The notes under the pieces: model-generated
What the model was told of the DNA's origin: nothing
Seen by the model: only the letters and a program-made list of their open reading frames with translations
Database searches by the model: none
NCBI RefSeq assembly: GCF_003970675.1
Contig: NZ_CP034563.1
Location: 935,501-999,500 of the forward strand
Origin: Flammeovirga pectinis
GTDB lineage: Bacteria > Bacteroidota > Bacteroidia > Cytophagales > Flammeovirgaceae
Reading direction: 5' to 3'
DNA length: 64,000 nt
Part shown: piece after piece, positions 20,697 through 29,174 of the stretch
Position numbering within the stretch: position 1 is the stretch's first letter
Layout: every line of letters begins with the position of its first letter
Made by a program: the position numbers and the translations under genes

Positions 20697-21926
20697 TTAT
20701 TTATGTTCTATAAAACGTAACATTTCTATAGTGTGGTAAGTAGATTTACCAATGCTACCTTTAAGTTCTGTAGTAATTGGTTTATCATTTTCTGTTACAT
20801 AAAAATATTCACCACCAACTATACGGTCAGTAAAAGTAGTGTAGAAAAATTCTTCTAAATCTTCTTGTTCTCTTGTATACTTTTCTTTATATAACGATAA
20901 AGCAATAATAGCCTCAGCATGTTGCCACCACGTTTTTCTAGTATCAATAATTTTGTTTGTATTTGGATTAACTTCAGAATAGAAACCATTGCTAATATCA
21001 TTCAAATGAAAGATCTTTTTTTGCAGAGTGATATCTATTATATGTTTGCCTAATGCTTCATATTTTGTCTTGTTTTCTTTAGATATAAAATCAAAAGAAG
21101 CAGTTCTTAAAAGTAATGCTGCCAATTGGAAATTATGGCCAGGTGTTACAGTAAAAGCACATTTATTTTCTTCTGTTTTTTGTACTGTCCAATCATCATT
21201 AAATTTGACATTTGCCCAAGAAGTTTCTTCATTCCAAGCATGCTGATACAATAAAGCTATATTTTCAGCCAATTGATGTTCATAGTTAGTTTTGTGCACG
21301 GTATCTGCATTCCAAAGGTTGATCATATAGGCAGTCAATGGGTACAACAAAGACTGTAAAGATTTTGAACCAGTAACGCCTTGTCCGTTTTTAAATTCAC
21401 CCCAAAAACCTTTATGATTAGGGTCTCTAAATTTACGAATAAACCCCTTGTGTAGATCATGTATTGTAGGCAATAAGTCTATGTTTTTAGTAATTCTATA
21501 TAACTCTGATACGCCACAAAGTCCATATGCTTGTTGCCAAACATCAAAAGATGTAGGCGTTGGTTCTTTTGCAAAAGACAACGAATAATAGCCTTGCTTA
21601 TTAGTTCCTATCAAATGATTTTTTTGAAATTGAAAGGTTCTTGTTGCTTTCTCTAAGTAGTCTTGATTTGTTTGAGATGCATATGCTAAACCATAAATTA
21701 ATCGACTACTTGCAACGGTGTATACCTTATCAGAAACTATTTTTCCTTCGTTATCAATTTCAGAATAAAATGTTCCAATAGAATCGTTCCAGGCGTAGTT
21801 AATAAAAAATTGAAGTAGGTTATTTGACACGACGTATTTTTCACCTTTTGAAACTACTTTGTTCTGGTTACTCTGACAAGAAATTAGTACTACTACTAAG
21901 ACTGTAAATTTTATAATTTTAATCAT
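20697..21926 (-). CDS. AGE-family (N-acylglucosamine 2-epimerase fold) lipoprotein
   Basis: 409 residues. The (alpha/alpha)6-barrel AGE/mannose-isomerase family is recognised by TSFDVWQQAYGLCGVSELYR, TVTPGHNFQLAALLLR, KTWWQHAEAIIALSLY and the tail KGSIGKSTYHTIEMLRF; histidines in the PGHNFQ and WWQHAEA segments fit the catalytic positions. Family members normally interconvert sugars such as mannose/fructose or N-acylglucosamine/N-acylmannosamine in the cytoplasm. Unusually, this one begins with a lipoprotein signal (lipobox cysteine 17 in VVLISC), so it should act outside the cytoplasm on released sugars. Convergent with GH2 and divergent from SusC. It could be a hydrolase or other enzyme of the same fold. 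Confidence 0.8.
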   Translation of the reverse strand: MIKIIKFTVLVVVLISCQSNQNKVVSKGEKYVVSNNLLQFFINYAWNDSIGTFYSEIDNEGKIVSDKVYTVASSRLIYGLAYASQTNQDYLEKATRTFQFQKNHLIGTNKQGYYSLSFAKEPTPTSFDVWQQAYGLCGVSELYRITKNIDLLPTIHDLHKGFIRKFRDPNHKGFWGEFKNGQGVTGSKSLQSLLYPLTAYMINLWNADTVHKTNYEHQLAENIALLYQHAWNEETSWANVKFNDDWTVQKTEENKCAFTVTPGHNFQLAALLLRTASFDFISKENKTKYEALGKHIIDITLQKKIFHLNDISNGFYSEVNPNTNKIIDTRKTWWQHAEAIIALSLYKEKYTREQEDLEEFFYTTFTDRIVGGEYFYVTENDKPITTELKGSIGKSTYHTIEMLRFIEHK

Positions 21927-22265
21927 AAGCTTCTAAATTGATACTAGTTTTTTACAAAAATACATTTCAATTTCATCAACACAATAGCTATTAAATTTTA
22001 TCATCAAATTAAAGATTAAGGCATTGATTGTAAGTGAAAAATACCTCAAACTACACTAAAATTAACCCCACAAACAACATAAGATAATTGAGTGCAACTA
22101 AAGGGTAATTATTACACATAAATCGAGCCTTTAGATGCATAATATTGTAATACATGGTTACGGTAGAAACTATGATTGTTTAATCTCACAAAGAATAACT
22201 ACACTCAAAACAAACTATTCTAAGCTCTCTACAGTAGTTATTCCTTGTTTTTTAAAATTCAATTT
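21927..22265. promoter_or_regulatory. Divergent promoter region of the susC and AGE genes
   Basis: No gene is visible. The region must hold the promoters of susC (rightward) and of the AGE lipoprotein (leftward). I see no clear TAnnTTTG promoter box; activator-dependent expression through the HTCS would fit. Confidence 0.4.
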
Positions 22266-25200
22266 ATGAAAAGACTAAATTTTTTGCAGCGTACAAAGCT
22301 TAAGAAACTAGTTTTAGTATCAATACTAATGATATACTCGGGGTTAGCTTTTGCCCAAGAGAGAGTCATAAAAGGTACTATCACAGGGGAGGGAGAACCT
22401 CTTCCAGGTGTAAACGTTTTTGTTAAAGGAACTACTAATGGTACTGTTACAGATATCAATGGTGTGTACTCTATTAATGTTCCTGATGATGTAACACTAG
22501 TCTATAACTATGTTGGTTATATTGTAGTGGAAAAGGTTGTTAATAAACAAACTAATATTAATGTTGATTTAAAACCCGACTTAGAACTACTTGATGAGAT
22601 TGTTGTAATTGGTTATGGTGAACAGAAAAGAAAAGAAGTTACTGGTGCTGTAAATAATGTAACATCAGAAACGATTAGTAGAACTCCTTCTGCAGATTTA
22701 GCAAATGCACTTCAAGGACAAGTTGCAGGTGTGAACGTTCAAGCAGCAAGTGGTGCTCCAGGTGAGCCTGCAAACATTCAAATTAGAGGTGTTGGTTCTT
22801 TGGCAGGGTCAAGAGAACCGTTGTATGTAGTAGATGGTATTCCTTACCAAGGTAATCCAAATATTGCACCGAGCCAGATTAAAACTATCGATATCTTAAA
22901 AGATGGTGCTTCTGCGGCTATTTATGGTGTAAGAGCATCTAATGGTGTAATTCTTATTACAACAAAAACAGGTGATCCAGGAAGAGTAAAAGTTGATTTT
23001 ACAGCTTGGGGTGGTGTACAGAACATTACTTCTGGTACTGAATTAATGGATACGCACCAACAGTTTTACTACGATGAAGTAAGATCTGAAGCAAGAGGTA
23101 TTCCTTCTTCTGTTTTAGCAGTAAATCCAAGAGCATTAGAAAATAATACCGATTTTGTTGGTGGTATTCAAAATGATAATGCACCAATTCAGAATTACGA
23201 ATTAAATGTTTCTTCTGGAAAGGGAGGTTTACAAGTAAATGCAAACGTAAACTACTTTAACCAAGAAGGTGTAATTATTAATTCTGGTTATGAGCGTATG
23301 GCTACACGTTTAACGGGTAGTATAAATAAAGATAAATTTAAGATGTTCGCATCTGTTGGTTTCCAAAACGAAACTCGTCAGAGAGAACCTTGGGCAATTT
23401 ATGAAAATGCAATTCGTCAGAAACCTTGGAGTACACCAATTCAAGATCTTCCAACAAACGGAGATATTATTCAGGTGCCAGATCAGAACGAAATTACATA
23501 TAGTTACCTATCAGGTATTTTATCTAATACTGATGAGGAAAACATTAACAGATTGAACTTAGCGTTTAATGCTTCTTATGAATTCTTTAAAGGATTTACT
23601 TATCAATTAAGAGCAGGTAGTAACATCTACAATTCTAAGCGTAAGCAATTTCAGCCTAAATACATAGTATATGATGCAGCTGGAAACTACAGTCCTGGTT
23701 CATCTAGACCTCAAGCTCGTTTAGATGAAGGTTATGTTTGGAACAACAGATTTACTTTAGAGAATGTATTAAACTACAGCAAGTCTTTTGGAGACCATAA
23801 CTTAAATGTTACTGCTACCTATTCAATGGAGCAATTTGTAAATGAATATTCTGGAATTGGTGTAGCACATGCTACTAATGGTAACAATGATATTCAGGTG
23901 TTAGGTGCTGCAGCAGAAACGAGTAACCCAACAGGTGGTAGAAACGTGAATGCTCTTGTTGGTATGATGGGTAGATTACAATACAACTATAAGAGTAAGT
24001 ATTTACTATCAGTATCATTAAGACGTGACGGTACTTCGCAGTTCTCTGCTAATAACAGATACGAAGTATTCCCAGGTGTTTCTTTAGGTTGGAATATTGA
24101 CCAAGAAGAATTCTGGAATGTAGGTTTTATGAATGGCTTTAAAATTAGAGGAAGTTATGCTCAATTAGGTAACAATAGAGTTGGAGGTAACCCTTACGTA
24201 TCTATTCCAGTTATTGAAAGTGGTGTAAACTATTTATATGGGGCTTCTGGAACTTTAACACCAGGTTTAACACAAAGAAGGTTTGCTAACCCAGATTTAT
24301 CATGGGAAACAAGTATTGCTAAAAACATTGGTATTGACTTAGCTTTCTTTGAAAACAAGATTCAGTTTACTGCTGATATTTATGAGAATGACAAGCAAGA
24401 CATGATCCTTGGACAGCAATTACCATTATCTGCAGGTGCAAACGTAACACGTAGACAAGCAGAGTTAGTACAGTACAGAACGTATACGGTAAATGCGGGT
24501 AACATGGTGAACAGAGGTATTGAACTTTCATTAAACTATAATCATAAAACAAAGTCTGACTTTAGTTATAGTATTGGTGCAACGTTTACTAAAAACCAAA
24601 ACGAGATTACAAACTTAAATGGTATTGAAAGAGGTTATGCAGGTGGTAGACCATCATTAACGCACAACTGGATGGATAATACAACATTTATGGCTGTAGG
24701 ACATGAAGCGGCTTCTTTCTTCTTAGTAAAAACAGATGGAATTATTAAAACAGAAGAAGAGTTAGTTGCTTATCAAGATGCAATAAATCCAAACGCTCGT
24801 TTAGGAGATGTTAGATATGTTGATTACAACCAAGATGGTGTAATTGATGATAACGATAGACAATATGCGGGTTCTGGTCTTCCAGATTTTGAAGCGGGTA
24901 TTTCTGGTAACTTCGAATACAAAGGATTTGATTTCTATATCCAAGGTTACTATTCTCATGGTGCTGAAATTATTAACGGATCAAGATTATATGCTTACGC
25001 AGAAGGTAGACATACTGAATTAGTAGGTATGTGGAGTCCACAAAACTCAGCTTCTAATACGCCAATCTCTTTAGATAGACAATCAGAAAACGTAAGATCA
25101 TACTCAGATTTATGGGTAGAAGATGGTACTTACTTCCGTATTAGAACAATGACATTAGGTTATAATTTTGGTAAACTAATAGGCGAGAAAACAGGAATTA

Positions 25201-25364
25201 CTAGAGCTAGACTTTATGTATCATCTGTTAATCCATTCACTTTCACAAACTACACAGGTTATGATCCTGAAGTTGGTGGAGACGGACTATCTTTAAGAGG
25301 TGTTGACCGTGGAAATTACCCTGTTACAAGACAATTCTTGGTGGGTGCGCAAATTAGTTTCTAA
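22266..25364 (+). CDS. SusC-like TonB-dependent transporter
   Basis: 1032 residues from ATG 22266 (an upstream TTG at 22245 is rejected because it would precede the signal peptide). After the signal peptide comes a carboxypeptidase-like regulatory domain (about 33-110: GEPLPGVNVFVKGTTNGTVT), then the plug (VVIGYGEQKRKEVTGAVNNV; YGVRASNGVILITTKTG) and a large barrel ending in an aromatic (GAQISF). This is the outer-membrane importer of oligosaccharides in SusCD pairs, powered by TonB. It is followed 21 nt later by susD. Confidence 0.95.
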   Translation: MKRLNFLQRTKLKKLVLVSILMIYSGLAFAQERVIKGTITGEGEPLPGVNVFVKGTTNGTVTDINGVYSINVPDDVTLVYNYVGYIVVEKVVNKQTNINVDLKPDLELLDEIVVIGYGEQKRKEVTGAVNNVTSETISRTPSADLANALQGQVAGVNVQAASGAPGEPANIQIRGVGSLAGSREPLYVVDGIPYQGNPNIAPSQIKTIDILKDGASAAIYGVRASNGVILITTKTGDPGRVKVDFTAWGGVQNITSGTELMDTHQQFYYDEVRSEARGIPSSVLAVNPRALENNTDFVGGIQNDNAPIQNYELNVSSGKGGLQVNANVNYFNQEGVIINSGYERMATRLTGSINKDKFKMFASVGFQNETRQREPWAIYENAIRQKPWSTPIQDLPTNGDIIQVPDQNEITYSYLSGILSNTDEENINRLNLAFNASYEFFKGFTYQLRAGSNIYNSKRKQFQPKYIVYDAAGNYSPGSSRPQARLDEGYVWNNRFTLENVLNYSKSFGDHNLNVTATYSMEQFVNEYSGIGVAHATNGNNDIQVLGAAAETSNPTGGRNVNALVGMMGRLQYNYKSKYLLSVSLRRDGTSQFSANNRYEVFPGVSLGWNIDQEEFWNVGFMNGFKIRGSYAQLGNNRVGGNPYVSIPVIESGVNYLYGASGTLTPGLTQRRFANPDLSWETSIAKNIGIDLAFFENKIQFTADIYENDKQDMILGQQLPLSAGANVTRRQAELVQYRTYTVNAGNMVNRGIELSLNYNHKTKSDFSYSIGATFTKNQNEITNLNGIERGYAGGRPSLTHNWMDNTTFMAVGHEAASFFLVKTDGIIKTEEELVAYQDAINPNARLGDVRYVDYNQDGVIDDNDRQYAGSGLPDFEAGISGNFEYKGFDFYIQGYYSHGAEIINGSRLYAYAEGRHTELVGMWSPQNSASNTPISLDRQSENVRSYSDLWVEDGTYFRIRTMTLGYNFGKLIGEKTGITRARLYVSSVNPFTFTNYTGYDPEVGGDGLSLRGVDRGNYPVTRQFLVGAQISF

Positions 25365-25385
25365 TTAAGAGAAAGAATTTATAAC

Positions 25386-26318
25386 ATGAATACTTTTAAT
25401 AAAATAATAGCAACGACATTGGCGGCAGGAAGCTTACTAATGTCGGGGTGTAATCCAGACGATTTTTTAACTGAGGTTAATCCAAATGCGATTACAGAAG
25501 ATACATTTTGGAAAACGGAAGGAGATGCAGAAGCTGCTTTAACAACGGTATATGCTGCATTACAATATCCGTGTATTAGTGGGGGTAACCTTACTTATGA
25601 AATGGCAAAAAGTGATATCGTTGGTACAAACGATTGGACACGCCATTTTAGTTTTACTGAATTTACTACAGCAGATAATGAACATGCTGTTTTAGGTACA
25701 TGGGCGGAGTTATATTCTGGTATTTTTAGAGCCAACCAAGTGATTGATAATATTCCTACCATGGAAGCATTATCGGAGGAAAGAAAAATTGAAATTGTTG
25801 CTCAGGCAAAATTTTTAAGAGCTTTCTATTACTTTAATTTGATACATACTTATGGTCAGGCAGTAATTAAATTAGATTCAAAAGCTACGAATCATAATAT
25901 TGGGTTATCTACACAACAAGATGTGCAGGAGCAAGTAATATTACCTGATTTAGAATATGCGATAGAGCACCTTCCAATCTTATTGGAAAGTCAACAATTA
26001 GGACGTGTAGCTCGTGGAGCAGCAATCACTTTACTTGGTAAAACATATCTATATAACCAAGAATGGGATTTAGCAGCAGCAGAATTTAAAAAAGTAATAG
26101 ACTCAGGTCTGTATACTTTAGTGCCTAACTTTATGGATAACTTTAGAGGTGATATTGCTTTTAACTCAGAGTCTATTTTTGAAGTTCCTTACGATGGTTC
26201 TATCAATCCTGGTACTGCAAATGCAGACATGACAGATGATGACCCGAACAACTCTGGTGGTGAATCTTCAGGTATGTCTAGAACATACGGGCCTTACTCT
26301 TTAGGGGGTGGCAAATGA
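25386..26318 (+). CDS. SusD-like glycan-binding lipoprotein, N-terminal part (frameshifted)
   Basis: 310 residues: lipobox cysteine 22 (LLMSGC), then the typical SusD start DFLTEVNPNAITEDTFWKTEGDAEAALTTVYAAL with TPR helices (AKFLRAFYYFNLIHTYG). It ends prematurely at TGA 26316-26318 after YSLGG. SusD proteins run to about 500-570 residues, and the remaining part is encoded in another frame just downstream. Adding one G to the five-G run 26304-26308 would read YSLGGWQMIMP straight through. This is either a sequencing error, a mutation or a slippage site. Together with SusC it should bind and deliver oligosaccharides. Confidence 0.9.
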   Translation: MNTFNKIIATTLAAGSLLMSGCNPDDFLTEVNPNAITEDTFWKTEGDAEAALTTVYAALQYPCISGGNLTYEMAKSDIVGTNDWTRHFSFTEFTTADNEHAVLGTWAELYSGIFRANQVIDNIPTMEALSEERKIEIVAQAKFLRAFYYFNLIHTYGQAVIKLDSKATNHNIGLSTQQDVQEQVILPDLEYAIEHLPILLESQQLGRVARGAAITLLGKTYLYNQEWDLAAAEFKKVIDSGLYTLVPNFMDNFRGDIAFNSESIFEVPYDGSINPGTANADMTDDDPNNSGGESSGMSRTYGPYSLGGGK

Positions 26319-27079
26319 TTATGCCAACGTATTTTATGCACGAGTTAATGACAGCAGATTCTGTTGCAAACTCTACAGCACATTCTTCTAGATATACTGC
26401 AACTTTAGCTGGTATTGATGCGGAAGGTTTATACTACAATAAAACAACTGCAGAATTAAAAGCAGAAGTAGGTAGAAGATGGGCATTTGGTGAAAGTAGT
26501 TACATTAAAAAGTACTCTAATTGGTACCACCAAGATTTAGAAGATCCTGAATGGAGATCGTCTATTAATTACAAGCAATTCCGTTTATCTGATGTGTACT
26601 TAATGTATGCAGAAGCGGTATTAGAAGGTAAAGGTGATATTACTACTGCAATAGAATATATTGATAAAGTGAGAACACGTGCAGGCGTAGTTACTTTACA
26701 AGATTATATTGCAACAAATGGAACAATTCCTCAGTTGCATGTAAGTAAGGACCTATACGGAACACGCCCAGAAGTATCTGCTACTGTAGATAACGTTAGA
26801 ACTCACCTTAGAATGGTAGAAAGACCAACAGAATTGGCTTTCGAAAACTCTAGATGGAGAGATCTTGTAAGATGGGGGATTGTACAAAGTGTTTTTACAA
26901 AGCACCATGAAGATGAAGTAGTAAGAATTGATAGAGGTCCAGATCCTAACAAAGCTCCACTTTACATTCAGGCAAGAATACGCCCAGACTTTGTAAACAA
27001 CTATAGTTTTTATGTAGCTGAGAAACACGATTATTTCCCAATTCCAGCCGCAGAAATTCAAGCAAACGAAGCTTTATAA
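26315..27079 (+). CDS. SusD-like protein, C-terminal part (frameshifted)
   Basis: The second part of the SusD-like protein. The frame holds the conserved SusD C-terminal features: YKQFRLSDVYLMYAEAV, YIDKVRTRAGV, RPTELAFENSRWRDLVRWG and the ending FPIPAAEIQANEAL. Its first ATG (26315) overlaps the TGA of the first part, but it has no signal peptide and would not make sense alone. The two parts total about 565 residues, the normal SusD length. Independent translation is possible in principle through the ATGA overlap, but the product could not be exported. Confidence 0.9.
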   Translation: MIMPTYFMHELMTADSVANSTAHSSRYTATLAGIDAEGLYYNKTTAELKAEVGRRWAFGESSYIKKYSNWYHQDLEDPEWRSSINYKQFRLSDVYLMYAEAVLEGKGDITTAIEYIDKVRTRAGVVTLQDYIATNGTIPQLHVSKDLYGTRPEVSATVDNVRTHLRMVERPTELAFENSRWRDLVRWGIVQSVFTKHHEDEVVRIDRGPDPNKAPLYIQARIRPDFVNNYSFYVAEKHDYFPIPAAEIQANEAL

Positions 27080-27097
27080 AATTAAACGATTTTGATT

Positions 27098-28720
27098 ATG
27101 CAATCGAGACTAAGTAAATATAGTTACATATTTGCCATTGCACTTTTTGTCTTTGGTGCTTGTGGAACAGAAATGAATGTTCCTGAGTTAATTACACCTA
27201 ATCATAGTATAATTAAGGTGTCTCAGGAAAGTAACGAGAATACAATCAACATTGGTCAGCATATTGACTTTGCAGATGTATCTCAAGGTATTTCAACTAG
27301 AGAATGGATTTTTCCAGAAGATAGTTCTGTGGTTGTAGAAGGTAATCCTTTAGAACGACAAGTAAGAGGTTTCTTTAATAAAGTAGGTACTTGGGATGTA
27401 AAATTACATCAAGAGTTTAATGGAGAAGCTTACGTAGGTACAGAAACAATTAACCGTGGTACTAATATTATTGATACTACAATTACAGTAACAGTATTGC
27501 CACAGGTAGAAATTACAGCCTTAATGGCTAACCTTTTATCAGGTACTGGTGAAGTGGGTGATGAAATTCCTTTATCAGCTGAAACACCAACAGAAATACC
27601 ATTTGGTAGTGTATTAAGGTTTAAATACACAGCTGAAGGTGGACCGTCTGTAATAGCTGGTTTCTTTGATGGAGCTCAATTATTAGCAGAAGATGTAGCA
27701 AACAGTACTTTTGATATGAAGTTTGTAACGCTTGATAAAGTGTATAGCATTGCGCCAACTTTTACAAGACCATCTCCATTCAGTACAGATACTGTTTTAG
27801 TTACTCAATTTGTAAAGTGTGTACGTTCTGATGAGCCAGTTACACTAGATGCTGTTACAAACGATTTAGACAGAAATACAATTTTAGTATTCTCTAGAGG
27901 TTTAGATGCTGCTACTTTATTTAAAGAAGATTTTGTTGTAAAAATGACAACAGGTGGAGGGGCTAGTGTTATTCCAGAAATTGAATCTGCACAGTTAAAT
28001 CCACAAGATTTAAGTAATGTAGTCATTAAATTAGTAGATGATATGATTTACAGTGATGATATGGTTACTGTATCCTACATAGGTACTAAGTTAGCAACTC
28101 AGGATGCGGCATTAGTTACTCCATTTACTGATGAAGATCTATCAATAAAAGAGATAAATTTATTGGAAGAAGAAGAATTTGATTACAGCATGGAAAACAG
28201 TGCAGTAACATGGGTTGCAGGTCGTACGGGCTGGTTAGGTGGTGATTTTACAAACACACTTACTAAGACTACAGACAAAGCTACTGATGGTGCTACAAGT
28301 TTAAAAATATCTGTAAATGCTTACAACGGTGCTGGACCTTGGGGTAATGCTTCTATTATTGAACCAACAATTTTAGGAGAATTCCAAAAATTCCAATACG
28401 AGGCAGAAGGATCGAATAAATTACAAATTTCTTTCGATGTCTTTGTTGAAAGTAATGGAGGTGTAACAGATCCAACCGTACCAAACCAATTCTTCTCTAA
28501 TATGAGAATGCATGTAATGTGGGGCGCAGGTGGTGCAGAACAAGCACACCCACTTGGTGGAACGGTAGAAGGAGAATGGAGAAAATTAACAGATGTAGTA
28601 ACAGTAGATCCAGGTAATGCTCCTTTCCATATGGGAATTAAAGTTGCACAAACTGGTTCTGAAAATCTTACATTCTACATAGATAATATTGTAGTGTCTA
28701 GATGGAATCCAAGACCTTAA
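27098..28720 (+). CDS. Surface glycan-binding lipoprotein (SusE/F position)
   Basis: 540 residues from ATG 27098 (TTG at 27092 rejected). Lipobox cysteine 22 (FVFGAC) marks a lipoprotein. An N-terminal PKD-like segment (IDFADVSQGISTREWIFPED) and Ig-like domains are followed by a C-terminal carbohydrate-binding-module-like beta-sandwich (about 365-540: TDGATSLKISVNAYNGAGPWGN, FYIDNIVVSRW). Location right after susD, 18 nt away, is where surface glycan-binding proteins are usually encoded. It should help hold the polysaccharide at the cell surface. Transcription ends at the strong terminator 28800-28847. Confidence 0.8.
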   Translation: MQSRLSKYSYIFAIALFVFGACGTEMNVPELITPNHSIIKVSQESNENTINIGQHIDFADVSQGISTREWIFPEDSSVVVEGNPLERQVRGFFNKVGTWDVKLHQEFNGEAYVGTETINRGTNIIDTTITVTVLPQVEITALMANLLSGTGEVGDEIPLSAETPTEIPFGSVLRFKYTAEGGPSVIAGFFDGAQLLAEDVANSTFDMKFVTLDKVYSIAPTFTRPSPFSTDTVLVTQFVKCVRSDEPVTLDAVTNDLDRNTILVFSRGLDAATLFKEDFVVKMTTGGGASVIPEIESAQLNPQDLSNVVIKLVDDMIYSDDMVTVSYIGTKLATQDAALVTPFTDEDLSIKEINLLEEEEFDYSMENSAVTWVAGRTGWLGGDFTNTLTKTTDKATDGATSLKISVNAYNGAGPWGNASIIEPTILGEFQKFQYEAEGSNKLQISFDVFVESNGGVTDPTVPNQFFSNMRMHVMWGAGGAEQAHPLGGTVEGEWRKLTDVVTVDPGNAPFHMGIKVAQTGSENLTFYIDNIVVSRWNPRP

Positions 28721-28799
28721 CAACTTAACTAAATCAAGCTTATCACGTGGCAAGGTAAAGTTTTTTAATTTAACCAGCAGGCGCTAAGTATATAAAATT

Positions 28800-28847
28800 G
28801 GTACTACAAGAAAATGATTAAATCATTGGAATGTAGTACCTTTTTTT
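28800..28847 (+). terminator. Strong terminator after the SusCD operon
   Basis: GGTACTACA...AATGATT pairs with AATCATT...TGTAGTACC, and seven T residues follow at 28841-28847. Confidence 0.9.
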
Positions 28848-29121
28848 ATCGTATATGAATAAATCCAATCCCTTTTTAGTTGATATAAGTGTATGAAATA
28901 CTTTTGATAAATTAGTCTTATTGTGAGGTAATTTAGAGGAATAATTGACTCCCATTGAGCAGTAATTTGCAGTATGCATAGGAGTAAAAGTAAATGGGTA
29001 TTTTAATCAAATTATTATTAAATGAGGAAATGATAAACCTGTATGTATATACATTTTATCAAAGGGGAAAAATCAATTAAAATAAGAAAATTAAACAACC
29101 AGATATTATTTCTCTTTGCAG

Positions 29122-29146
29122 AAAAGATCGATCAGCTAGATCTTTT
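29122..29146 (+). promoter_or_regulatory. Hairpin in the leader of the second GH16 gene
   Basis: Perfect 8-bp inverted repeat AAAAGATC / GATCTTTT around nine bases, ending 28 nt before the ATG. In the mRNA it would form a hairpin near the ribosome site; in DNA it could be an operator. Confidence 0.4.
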
Positions 29147-29174
29147 AAATAAACCAACTATAATTAAATAAAGT

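Larger units (their letters stand above)
28721..29174. promoter_or_regulatory. Gap between the SusCD operon and the second GH16 gene
   Basis: No gene is visible. It holds a terminator at 28800-28847, a hairpin at 29122-29146 and presumably the GH16 promoter. Confidence 0.5.

Noticed and set aside
22245-22265. TTG start for susC
   Set aside because: It would add seven residues before a normal signal peptide; ATG 22266 is the natural start.
26315-27079. Second SusD part as an independent gene
   Set aside because: It lacks a signal peptide and starts in mid-domain; it is the continuation of the upstream part.
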